Part shown: positions 1 through 7,547 of the stretch, piece by piece
How the letters are laid out: the number at the start of each line of letters is the position of its first letter
How positions within the stretch are numbered: the stretch's first letter is position 1
Source of the DNA: Chengkuizengella marina
Lineage (GTDB): Bacteria; Bacillota; Bacilli; Paenibacillales; KCTC-33759
Length of the DNA stretch: 64,000 nt
Direction of reading: 5' to 3'
NCBI RefSeq assembly: GCF_009910845.1
Contig: NZ_SIJB01000018.1
Location: 113,693-177,692, forward strand
Position numbers and translations under genes: made by a program
Notes under the pieces: model-generated
Seen by the model: only the letters and a program-made list of their open reading frames with translations
What the model was told of the DNA's origin: nothing
Database searches by the model: none

Positions 1-322
1 AAATGTAAATGCAGGAATCAAGAGACGTACTTCTGCATTTGAGGATATCAAAACAATGGCGATCAGCCGCTTAATGTTAGATAATTTCCCTCATATTAAA
101 GCATACTTTATTAACATTGGGACGCAATTAACTCAAATGTCATTAAGCTTCGGTGCCTCTGATGTTCACGGAACGTTAATTAAAGAAAGAATCAGCCATG
201 CTGCCGGTGCTTTATCTCAAGAAGGATTAACTCGTGATGAATTGGTTTGGTTAATAAAAGGAGCCAATCGTATTCCTGTGGAAAGAGATACTTTTTATAA
301 CGAGATTAAAGTTTACGAATAA
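1..322 (+). CDS. mqnE: Aminodeoxyfutalosine synthase MqnE, C-terminal part
   Basis: The reading frame is open from base 2 to a stop at 320-322, so only the C-terminal ~106 residues of a gene entering from the left are present. The stretch SRLMLDNFPHIKAYF followed by a G-x-Q-x-x-Q-x-S-L-S-F-G segment and the ending VPVERDTFYN is typical of the C-terminal region of MqnE/CofH-type radical SAM enzymes. The radical SAM cysteine motif lies outside the window. MqnE joins the enolpyruvyl chorismate derivative to adenosine to make aminodeoxyfutalosine in the alternative menaquinone pathway. An internal ATG at 56 is not the start. Assignment to MqnE rather than MqnC rests on the residues seen and is fairly secure. 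Confidence 0.8.
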   Translation, partial: NVNAGIKRRTSAFEDIKTMAISRLMLDNFPHIKAYFINIGTQLTQMSLSFGASDVHGTLIKERISHAAGALSQEGLTRDELVWLIKGANRIPVERDTFYNEIKVYE

Positions 323-542
323 GGAAAAGATAAGAACACCTATAACTAATCTCTCAATTTATGGACGAACTGGTATCGATACTTTCTCAAAAAGGTCAAC
401 ATTATAGCAAAAATAATAAAGGAATTAAATGGTCTTATTCAGACACTTTAACATTAAACACTTAAAGCAATTTGTATAAGACCGTAAATTCCCTTTATTT
501 CTAAATAAATTATATATAAGTATCAGCGAAAGGATTAACACA

Positions 543-1607
543 ATGAAAAATATCGTAATATTAGGCGGTGGATATGGAGGATTATCAACTGTACTTGAAT
601 TATTAAATGATCAATTTCCAGAAGATGCACATATCACCTTAGTAGATCGTATGCCTTATCAAGGTTTAAAAACAGAATATTATGCATTAGCATCGGGAAC
701 AATCTCAGATATGGCTATCAGAGTTCAATATCCAGTTGACTCAAGATTAACGGTTAAATATGGGGAAATTATAGATATTAATACTGAAAGTCAACTTGTT
801 CAATTACAAAATGATGACCCCATTTCTTATGATCAATTAGTTATTGCACTTGGTTGTACAGATCGTTATCATGGAATTCCTGGTGCAGATATTTATACGA
901 ATAGCATCCAAACATTATCTGCAACACGCAAAACGTATCAAGAAGTAAATGATATTAAACCTTATGGACAAGTAACCATTGTTGGTGGAGGTTTAAGTGG
1001 TGTGGAAATCGCGGCTGAACTAAGAGAAAGCAGGTCAGATCTTAACGTCCGAATATTAGATCGAGGTGACAGCATACTATCATCATTTCCAAAAAAACTA
1101 CAATCTTATGTACGTGGTTGGTTCGAAGAACATGATATAGAAATGCGTGGAAATATCTGTGTAACTGAAGTAGAGCCAAATGTAATACATAACAAAGATG
1201 AAAAGATAAAAACAGATATTACAGTATGGACTGCTGGTATTCAACCTGTCGAACTAGTTCAACATCTTAATTTTGAGAAAGATAATCAAGGCAGAGTTAT
1301 ATTAAATGAATATCATCAAATTCCTTCAAATCCTAATGTTTACGTTGTAGGTGATTGTGCTAGTTTACCTTTTTCACCTAGTGCTCAAGCCGCAGAAGCA
1401 CAAGGAAAACAAGTAGCAGAAGTCATACAAGCCTTATGGAGAGAAGAAACTCCAAAGCTTGGTAAAATCAAGCTTAAAGGAGTTTTAGGTTCTCTAGGTA
1501 AAAAAGAAGGTTTCGGCGTTATGGGTAAAAAAACAGTCATGATTGGAAGAGTACCAAGAGTCTTAAAAAGCGGGGTACTTTGGATGTCCAAAAATCATTT
1601 TGGATAA
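543..1607 (+). CDS. yutJ: FAD-dependent NADH dehydrogenase-like protein (YutJ family)
   Basis: 354-residue pyridine-nucleotide-disulphide oxidoreductase of the type II NADH dehydrogenase family. An N-terminal FAD-binding Rossmann motif GGGYGGLS is at residues 8-15, a second NAD(P)-binding motif IVGGGLSGVE at 146-155, and the FAD-contacting VVGDCA at about 268-273. No membrane segment is obvious, which is usual for these peripheral enzymes that pass electrons from NADH to menaquinone. The start ATG at 543 follows a GAAAGGA box. The next two genes match yuzB and yutI, which are neighbours of yutJ in Bacillus subtilis, so the family call is supported by context. The electron acceptor is inferred, not seen. 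Confidence 0.85.
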   Translation: MKNIVILGGGYGGLSTVLELLNDQFPEDAHITLVDRMPYQGLKTEYYALASGTISDMAIRVQYPVDSRLTVKYGEIIDINTESQLVQLQNDDPISYDQLVIALGCTDRYHGIPGADIYTNSIQTLSATRKTYQEVNDIKPYGQVTIVGGGLSGVEIAAELRESRSDLNVRILDRGDSILSSFPKKLQSYVRGWFEEHDIEMRGNICVTEVEPNVIHNKDEKIKTDITVWTAGIQPVELVQHLNFEKDNQGRVILNEYHQIPSNPNVYVVGDCASLPFSPSAQAAEAQGKQVAEVIQALWREETPKLGKIKLKGVLGSLGKKEGFGVMGKKTVMIGRVPRVLKSGVLWMSKNHFG

Positions 1608-1641
1608 ATTATAAACCGATATATAACAATTAAAAATTTCA

Positions 1642-1893
1642 TTAAACATCAAGATCATAGGATTTTAAATATTCTTCAATTTCTTTTTCAATCTTTTCTT
1701 TCAATTGATCTGGTGTTTCGGCAGTAATTAAATCTCCGTTTACGAGGGCATACGGTTCCATAGAACAGACCCCACAGTAACCTAGACATCCGTATTCAAT
1801 CACATCGTATTCCGGATTTTTTTCTAATTCTTTCATAATTTTATCCGTTCCTAAATGCATATTATTAGTGCAAAATTCTATAATAGGTCTCAT
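1642..1893 (-). CDS. yuzB: YuzB family protein (DUF1450)
   Basis: 83-residue acidic protein convergent with yutJ. Cysteines at 8, 36, 40 and 43, with the segment YGCLGYCGVC, recall a thioredoxin-like [2Fe-2S] ferredoxin layout and are typical of YuzB/DUF1450 proteins. The ATG at 1893 has an AGGTG box about 9 bases upstream. The yutJ-yuzB-yutI arrangement is conserved in Bacillales. The biochemical role is unknown; a role in iron-sulphur or redox chemistry is inference from the cysteines and from the NifU-like neighbour. Confidence 0.85.
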   Translation of the reverse strand: MRPIIEFCTNNMHLGTDKIMKELEKNPEYDVIEYGCLGYCGVCSMEPYALVNGDLITAETPDQLKEKIEKEIEEYLKSYDLDV

Positions 1894-1985
1894 ATTTTAA
1901 CACCTGCTTAATGTAATTTTTTTCCTGTATCAACCATGATTCACTTTATTGGAGTTAACTCTTTATTTTTTTCAAGAGCAACCAT

Positions 1986-2013
1986 TTGCAATACTTACTT
2001 ATTGTAATATAAT
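1986..2013 (+). promoter_or_regulatory. Sigma-A-like promoter of yutI
   Basis: TTGCAA at 1986-1991 and TATAAT at 2008-2013 are separated by 16 bases, 24 bases before the yutI start at 2038. The -10 box is a perfect consensus match and the -35 box matches 4 of 6 positions. No operator is evident. Confidence 0.6.
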
Positions 2014-2037
2014 AATAGAAGGAAGGAGATGAATCAA

Positions 2038-2283
2038 ATGAATGTAGAAGATAAACAAAAGCAGTACGATGAGGTACTTGAAGTATTAGATAAACTCCGC
2101 CCATTTCTTCAGCGTGATGGAGGAGATTGTGAACTTGTAGATGTAGAAGATGGTATTGTTAAGCTTAAATTAGTAGGTGCTTGTGGCAGTTGTCCAAGTT
2201 CTACAATTACCCTTAAAGCAGGGATTGAAAGAGCTCTTACAGAAGAAGTTGAAGGAATCACTGAAGTAGAACAAGTATTCTAA
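2038..2283 (+). CDS. yutI: NifU-like iron-sulphur scaffold protein (YutI)
   Basis: 81-residue single-domain protein equivalent to the C-terminal domain of NifU/NfuA. The cluster-binding motif GACGSCPSS places cysteines at 49 and 52. Such proteins carry a [4Fe-4S] cluster and deliver it to client enzymes; LipA, encoded at 46 kb, is a plausible client. An upstream in-frame ATG at 2029 abuts the GGAAGGAG box with no spacing, so the ATG at 2038 (9-base spacing) is chosen. A consensus promoter lies upstream, and a cluster of dispersed repeats begins 3 bases after the stop. Confidence 0.88.
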   Translation: MNVEDKQKQYDEVLEVLDKLRPFLQRDGGDCELVDVEDGIVKLKLVGACGSCPSSTITLKAGIERALTEEVEGITEVEQVF

Positions 2284-2285
2284 AG

Positions 2286-2454
2286 CACCCCAAAAAGTGA
2301 AGTTAAGCTTTGGAGATAACACCTATTACTTTTCGGGGACCCCAGAACAAAAAGATACCACAAAAGGGAAGTAAGACTTTGATGAGTAATCCTATTACTT
2401 TTGCGGGGCCTGAAACAAATACTAAACCCAAAAAGTGAAGTTAAGCTTTGAAAG
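2286..2454 (+). repeat. Dispersed imperfect-palindrome repeat, two full copies and one left half
   Basis: Copy 1 at 2286-2343, copy 2 at about 2357-2415, and a left-half copy at 2424-2454. Each begins with a CCCCAAAAAGTGAAGT-like left arm followed by a CTTTG segment, and ends with CCTATTACTTTT-(N)CGGGG. The left arm CCCCAAAAAGTGA pairs with TTACTTTTCGGGG at 11 of 13 positions, so a transcript would fold into a hairpin. Relatives occur at 32176-32225, 42467-42520 and 57187-57283. No ORF is present. This is probably a small non-autonomous repeat family, and its function is unknown. Confidence 0.8.
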
Positions 2455-2465
2455 CAAAAATATAA

Positions 2466-2496
2466 GAGTCGTCCACTATCAGGACGACTCTTTTTT
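2466..2496 (+). terminator. Rho-independent terminator downstream of yutI
   Basis: Perfect 9-bp stem GAGTCGTCC / GGACGACTC at 2466-2474 and 2482-2490, with a 7-base loop, followed by six T. It sits after the repeat cluster and ends transcription from yutI. Confidence 0.9.
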
Positions 2497-2516
2497 GTAT
2501 TATATACTTTTTATAT

Positions 2517-3290
2517 TCATTTCATTGGAAAAGTTCGTATAGGATCTAACCCACCGGAAATATCAATGATATTCCCGGTTACAAAATCAGACTGTGATTG
2601 ACATAAAAACGTAATAACCCTTGATACATCCTCACCAGTTCCTGGCCTACCTCTAGGCGATTCCTCATCTAAAACAGTGATAACATCTTTAATTTCTATC
2701 TCTTTATTTTGACCACGAATATCACCTGGACAAACCATATTAACTGTAATTCCATGTTCTGCTTCTTCTACAGACAATGTTTTTGTAAACGATACTAATC
2801 CTACTTTTGCAGCTGCATAAACCGCTCTATGAGGCCATCCTCTTGATTCTGCGGCATGTCCAAAACCGAAGTGTATAATTCTCCCCCATTTTTTTTGCCT
2901 CATATAAGGAAGCACTAAATGATCCAGCTGCATAACACTTAAAAAATTCCCTTGAACTAAATAATTCATTTCTTCAAAAGAATAATCTGAAAACAACTTT
3001 CTTTCACGAATAAATGGACCTGCATTGTTTACTAATATATCAACTCCGCCAAATCGCTCTTCAATTTTACATATCATGGATTGTAATTGATTGAATTGGG
3101 TCACATCAGCCTGTATGGCAGCAGATTGTACTCCCATTGCTTCAATCTTTTCAAGCAAATGCTCCGCTTCCTCTTTACTATGTACATAATTAATAATGAC
3201 ATTACAACCTTGTTCAGCAAATGCTAGAGCTGTTTTTTTGCCCAACCCCTTTGCACTACCTGTGACTAGAGCTACTTTATTTTTTAACAT
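2517..3290 (-). CDS. Short-chain dehydrogenase/reductase lacking the usual catalytic serine
   Basis: 257-residue classical SDR. The nucleotide-binding motif TGSAKGLG is at 10-17, NNAG at 88-91 and the catalytic Tyr158/Lys162 (YAAAK) is present. The serine normally found about 13 residues before the tyrosine is replaced in the segment FGFGHAAESR (141-150), so activity may be altered. An ATG at 3335 extends the frame by 15 residues but has no ribosome site; the ATG at 3290 follows GAGGGGGA at 3303-3310 and fits the family length. It lies downstream of, and probably cotranscribed with, the HEPN gene. Substrate unknown; 3-oxoacyl-ACP reductase-like enzymes are the nearest guess. Confidence 0.75.
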   Translation of the reverse strand: MLKNKVALVTGSAKGLGKKTALAFAEQGCNVIINYVHSKEEAEHLLEKIEAMGVQSAAIQADVTQFNQLQSMICKIEERFGGVDILVNNAGPFIRERKLFSDYSFEEMNYLVQGNFLSVMQLDHLVLPYMRQKKWGRIIHFGFGHAAESRGWPHRAVYAAAKVGLVSFTKTLSVEEAEHGITVNMVCPGDIRGQNKEIEIKDVITVLDEESPRGRPGTGEDVSRVITFLCQSQSDFVTGNIIDISGGLDPIRTFPMK

Positions 3291-3337
3291 TAAATTCTCT
3301 CGTCCCCCTCTAGTGACAATTGAATTACTGTCCATCT

Positions 3338-4054
3338 TTATGTATGTTCCAGTTGTTTTTGTAACAATTGATTAGCATAATCAAATACTTCAATTAAAGA
3401 TAAACAAACCATTTTATATCCTTGTTGTAAAATATATACATTGTTTGCTAAGTTTTCAACTGTTACTTTTTCTTCAGAAACATCATCCGTTTTAGCCAGA
3501 TCATCTAACATTTCAACATTAATGTAATGAATTTCTAAATTTCTTTTTTTTCTTAAATGATTCATCGGCTCTTTATATTCTAATTTAATATGATATAGTA
3601 ACTTTTGTAAAGTAGGATGTTTCTTCAAATCATACATCTGTCTTAAAGCAGTATAATATGAAAACCTTGATTTAACCTGTTCTGTTTTCAAATCAAATAG
3701 GTCATTCAAAAAATACCCCAATTTATCCAATATAGAAAAAATTCGAATGAAAGAATTTTTATAATAATAAACATGCAAATAATAGTCCTTTAATTCAGCT
3801 GCATCCATATCTTCTTCATAAGTAGTGTGGATCTTTTTACTATATTTTTTACTGGAAAATACACTTTGCTCCAATTCATTCAAAGAAATAATAAATGCTT
3901 CAGCTAACAGCTTTATTCGAATATATTTATCTGGTAAATCCTTTTTTTGATCAAGTTCAATAATGAGATCGCTAAATTTTTCAATAGCTTGATTGATATG
4001 AAAGAAATCTCCTTCTTTCTTCCTATCAGGTAATTTAAATGATTGATCAAACAT
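3338..4054 (-). CDS. HEPN-like protein (resembles the Cthe_2314 HEPN family)
   Basis: 238-residue, predicted all-helical soluble protein. The C-terminal half contains RNLEIH (about 171-176), an R-x4-H motif of the kind that forms the active site of HEPN ribonucleases, followed by YIN. No signal peptide or membrane segment. Starts are possible at GTG 4057 or ATG 4054 behind GGAAG; the ATG is preferred. It is followed 48 bases later by the SDR gene. Family assignment is from the helical pattern and the motif, not a search. Whether it cleaves RNA is not shown; as part of a chromosomal metabolic cluster it need not be a toxin. Confidence 0.55.
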   Translation of the reverse strand: MFDQSFKLPDRKKEGDFFHINQAIEKFSDLIIELDQKKDLPDKYIRIKLLAEAFIISLNELEQSVFSSKKYSKKIHTTYEEDMDAAELKDYYLHVYYYKNSFIRIFSILDKLGYFLNDLFDLKTEQVKSRFSYYTALRQMYDLKKHPTLQKLLYHIKLEYKEPMNHLRKKRNLEIHYINVEMLDDLAKTDDVSEEKVTVENLANNVYILQQGYKMVCLSLIEVFDYANQLLQKQLEHT

Positions 4055-4122
4055 CACATCACTTCCTTCATATCAGTTCTTTACTATTTTTTCCACTTCT
4101 ATTCTCCTGACGAAAACGTTCC

Positions 4123-5886
4123 TTAGTATGAATTAAAATATTCACTCCAACGTTTTGAAACAAGCGCTACAATATCTTCTCGTGGAAATAACTCATCAGG
4201 ATACCCTGGTTTCATTCTTGCATCAATGACTATAGGGAGTTCATAGTTTAGATGATGCTGTTGAATTTCACTATCTGCATACATATCTGTTGCCGGATTA
4301 AACCGAGTAAACACGGTCCATAAAAAGGAAGTTTGATCTTTAGTGATATCTGCATCATCAACTAGTATAACCATTGGCCACGTCTTCAGGTTCTGTTTAT
4401 TTTGTTTTAGAATATGTGCTGCTAACTCAGGTTCTTCTTCATACTTTTTACCTGAGATAACTAGACACCCTTTACAATAAGAAGAAACTTTAGATATGCC
4501 TGCTAAATCTCCACCTGTATAATCACCAGGTAGTTCCCTCTTAGGCTCCCCAACTCCAATTAACACTGCTTTACTCCCATGATTCAACTTTTTCCCAGTG
4601 TAGTCTAATGTATCATGTGAGGTTTTATTAAAGATAAACAAATCCGTTTTGGGTTCAAATCTTTCTAATACAGATTCAAATAATTGTGGAAAATTTTCTA
4701 AGTTTACATTTTGATCTGTTAAAATTAAAAATTTTGTTAACGTAAGCTGACCTTCCCCAAAAATTCGAAAAGCACTAGCTAATACTTCACGAGAATAACT
4801 TTCCCTAACTACGGCTGCTGCTAGTGGATGAAAACCTGTTTCCGCGTATGTCCACAACTGTTTCACCCCTGGCATCGCCATTGGGAAAGCTGGAGATAGC
4901 AGTCGTTGTAGAAACTCACCCATATAATAATCTTCTTGTTTAGGTTTGCCTACAATGGTTGCTGGATAAATAGCATCCTTACGATGCCACATATGATCAA
5001 TTCTAAATTCAGGAAAATCATGAATTAAAGAATAGTATCCATAATGGTCTCCGAAAGGACCTTCTGGTCTTGTGTAATTTGGTGGTACCTTACCATGAAT
5101 GGCAAATTCAGCATCTGCAATCAGACGATGGTCTCCAAGTGGATTGTCAGCTGTATTTAATTTCTTCCCTAAAATTAAAGAAGTTAATAATAGTTCTGGT
5201 AAATGCTCTGGTACAGGAGCTATTGCAGAGGCTATTAGTGCAGGCGGTCCTCCTAGAAAAACAGTAACTGGAAAAGGTTCATTCTTTTTCTCTGCCTCAT
5301 GATAATGAAACCCTCCACCCTTATGGATTTGCCAATGCATTCCTGTTGTTTGATTATCATATACTTGCATACGATACATACCAAGATTGTGATCCTTTGT
5401 TTCAGGATGTTCCGTATAAACTAAAGGCAGGGTGAAAAATGGCCCCCCATCTTCCTGCCAACTTGTAATCACTGGAAGCTCACTTAACGGTTTTTGTTGT
5501 TTTAATACTTGCATGACAGGAGCTTCATTTTTTGGTACGGTTTTCGTTCCTATTTTCAACATATCAAATATTAAATTTTTCTCTTTCCATAATGCTTTCG
5601 GTGTCGGTGGAAGAAGTGTGTCCATCGCTCCAATAATCTGTTTCATTAACTGCTCAGGTTTTGGACCAAAAGCTAAATCCACACGTCTACTTGTCCCAAA
5701 TAAATTCGTCACAACAGGGAAAGGACTTCCTTTTACATTGGTAAATAACAATGCAGGACCACCCTCATCAATCACACGTCGGTGAATTTCAGCTATCTCT
5801 AGATATGGGTCAACTGATGCAGATATTTCTACGATATCGTTTTCTTTTTTTAAAAGATGAATAAATGCTCTCAAATCTTGAATCAT
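4123..5886 (-). CDS. UbiD family decarboxylase (probable menaquinone-pathway decarboxylase)
   Basis: 587-residue UbiD-type decarboxylase, an enzyme family that uses prenylated FMN to remove aromatic carboxylates. Recognisable segments are the EIHRRVIDEGGPALLF region near the N-terminus, the NLGMYRMQ flavin-contact region, a PEHLPE segment with conserved acids and GPFGDHYGYYS in the middle. The ATG at 5886 follows GGAGGGAGAAA and overlaps the ctaA stop by 4 bases (ATGA); an upstream extension to 5931 lies inside ctaA and is rejected. With mqnE also in the window, a role in the futalosine menaquinone route is likely but inferred. Confidence 0.82.
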   Translation of the reverse strand: MIQDLRAFIHLLKKENDIVEISASVDPYLEIAEIHRRVIDEGGPALLFTNVKGSPFPVVTNLFGTSRRVDLAFGPKPEQLMKQIIGAMDTLLPPTPKALWKEKNLIFDMLKIGTKTVPKNEAPVMQVLKQQKPLSELPVITSWQEDGGPFFTLPLVYTEHPETKDHNLGMYRMQVYDNQTTGMHWQIHKGGGFHYHEAEKKNEPFPVTVFLGGPPALIASAIAPVPEHLPELLLTSLILGKKLNTADNPLGDHRLIADAEFAIHGKVPPNYTRPEGPFGDHYGYYSLIHDFPEFRIDHMWHRKDAIYPATIVGKPKQEDYYMGEFLQRLLSPAFPMAMPGVKQLWTYAETGFHPLAAAVVRESYSREVLASAFRIFGEGQLTLTKFLILTDQNVNLENFPQLFESVLERFEPKTDLFIFNKTSHDTLDYTGKKLNHGSKAVLIGVGEPKRELPGDYTGGDLAGISKVSSYCKGCLVISGKKYEEEPELAAHILKQNKQNLKTWPMVILVDDADITKDQTSFLWTVFTRFNPATDMYADSEIQQHHLNYELPIVIDARMKPGYPDELFPREDIVALVSKRWSEYFNSY

Positions 5887-6821
5887 TTCACTTTCTCCCT
5901 CCATTGCCATACTAACATGCTTAAATAACACAATACTCCGAACATGGCTGAAATAATAGACGTATGCAACAAGATGGCAAATAAGTACCAGTTTTCATTA
6001 CTGATTGCTGCAACTAGTATACCACCACTTATGACTTGGGCTATAATTAAAACAAGTGCAGCTATTCCAGCTTTACGAATTGGACGAATATGATGATATG
6101 ATCTATAGGCAAAATGAGCAACAATCAACATAATAATAAATAAGAAACTGGCAGAAGAAACATGTGTAAGTGCTACACCTACTTTTCCTATCAAGGTAAC
6201 GAATGTATTTTGATAAAGCTCAACAAAAGCAGAGCCTGAATCCGTATGTTTCACTAACGCTCCAGTATACACGACGATATAAGTATAAATGGTCGTAAAC
6301 CATACAAAGATACGATAACTTCTACCAATCGGTTTCCCTTTAAATGATATCGGTTCGCCCCATTTTGTATATTGACTCTGCTCTTGTGGATTTATTTTCC
6401 AAACGATCATCACGAGCAACAAACTGCTTGCAAATGCCATTATTGATATTCCGAAATGAAGTGCTAGGACAGGAGACGATTGTGGCCACATGACGGCCAT
6501 AGCTCCCATGATGGCTTGTACTACAGTAAAAAATAATGTTCCCCATGCATACAATAAGGCATCTTTGCGTTGTTTTAAATATTTAATGACCATAACAAGG
6601 GTAATCACCACTAATATTCCCTCTATACCAGTTACAAATCGGTGACTCCACTCTATGATGGATGGAATAGTATATGAAGGTACAAATTTACCGTTACATA
6701 GTGGCCAATCATGACCACAACCTAATTCTGATCCCGTATTTGTAACTAACGTCCCCGCAAGTAAAACGAGGAACATACCCACACATGTGATCGTAGCTAT
6801 CCATTTTAATCCTTTAACCAA
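5883..6821 (-). CDS. ctaA: Heme A synthase CtaA
   Basis: 312-residue, eight-membrane-segment COX15/CtaA protein that oxidises the C8 methyl of heme O to make heme A for cytochrome oxidase. With TTG 6821 as start, the extracellular cysteines fall at 35 and 42 (LGCGHDWPLC) and the EWSH motif gives Glu57 and His60. These are the same numbers as reported for B. subtilis CtaA, and GAAGGGTG lies upstream at proper spacing. An ATG at 6863 is in frame but lacks a ribosome site. Its stop overlaps the UbiD-type gene (ATGA), implying translational coupling. CtaB, which supplies heme O, is encoded separately at 33 kb. Confidence 0.92.
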   Translation of the reverse strand: MVKGLKWIATITCVGMFLVLLAGTLVTNTGSELGCGHDWPLCNGKFVPSYTIPSIIEWSHRFVTGIEGILVVITLVMVIKYLKQRKDALLYAWGTLFFTVVQAIMGAMAVMWPQSSPVLALHFGISIMAFASSLLLVMIVWKINPQEQSQYTKWGEPISFKGKPIGRSYRIFVWFTTIYTYIVVYTGALVKHTDSGSAFVELYQNTFVTLIGKVGVALTHVSSASFLFIIMLIVAHFAYRSYHHIRPIRKAGIAALVLIIAQVISGGILVAAISNENWYLFAILLHTSIISAMFGVLCYLSMLVWQWREKVK

Positions 6822-6950
6822 TGCTTTCACCCTTCTCTTTGTACAAATAACAACAATTTTCATTATATCTGTTCACAGTTAAGAATACCATATCACTATT
6901 CATTAAAAAGTGAAGAAAGTGCGAAGAAGCACTATTCAATTTTATCAAAT

Positions 6951-6993
6951 AAAAAAATCGCCGCCCCAAAATAATAAACTTTTAGGGTGACGA
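6951..6993 (-). terminator. Rho-independent terminator after the thioredoxin-like gene
   Basis: On the minus strand TCGTCACCCT (6993-6984) pairs with GGGGCGGCGA (6967-6958) with one mismatch and G-U pairs, followed by a seven-T run (6957-6951). It lies about 40 bases beyond the stop of the gene at 7035-7382. Confidence 0.7.
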
Positions 6994-7034
6994 CATCATA
7001 TGTTTGAATCTTTTTGTTTTAGAATTCATTTACA

Positions 7035-7382
7035 TTATGACTTTTCTAATGCAGAAGCGACTTCTATGGCACGATCAACAAAAGCCTCAATTTCCTCTTG
7101 GGTTTTTCTCAATTTATTTACAAATCGAATAAGCTCCTTGTTTTTATGAAAAGCGATAAAACTTGGAATACCTAGCACATTATTCTGATCTACTAATTCA
7201 GAAAATTGTTCTGAATCAATTTCAATAAAACGAACTTTCCCTTCATACTTTGCAACTACTTCAGGCATAAATGGATCTATGAAGCGGCAATCAACACACC
7301 ATTCCGCCTTGAAAACGGCAATGACGGGAGTGCTATCTGAAATCATTTCTGTGAATTGTTTTGCACTTGTTAATTTTTCCAT
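7035..7382 (-). CDS. Thioredoxin family protein
   Basis: 115-residue single thioredoxin fold. The redox motif WCVDC has cysteines at 29 and 32, the cis-proline is in GIPSFI, and there is no signal peptide, so it is cytoplasmic. The V-D pair between the cysteines differs from the G-P of classical TrxA, and the size resembles YdbP-type accessory thioredoxins. The start ATG at 7382 follows an AAAGGAGGAG box. It is monocistronic, with a terminator downstream. The client protein is unknown. Confidence 0.85.
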   Translation of the reverse strand: MEKLTSAKQFTEMISDSTPVIAVFKAEWCVDCRFIDPFMPEVVAKYEGKVRFIEIDSEQFSELVDQNNVLGIPSFIAFHKNKELIRFVNKLRKTQEEIEAFVDRAIEVASALEKS

Positions 7383-7547
7383 AATCTTTTACTCCTCCTT
7401 TGATTATCCTCTATAAAAAAGGAATCTTAACAACTATTATACGGAATACTAGTACTACCATTCAAACTAAAATGAAAATGTTAAATTGTTCACACTCATA
7501 TTAACAAAATATCATAAATTAGTATGTAATACTTCTTACACTTACTA

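Noticed and set aside
361..465. 34-codon ORF between mqnE and yutJ
   Set aside because: No ribosome site and no recognisable features; likely chance.
2286..2454. CRISPR array
   Set aside because: Copies are only two and a half, imperfect, unevenly spaced, and occur singly elsewhere; no cas genes are present.
3338..4054. HEPN/MNT-type toxin-antitoxin system
   Set aside because: No nucleotidyltransferase (MNT) partner is adjacent; the neighbours are an SDR and a decarboxylase.
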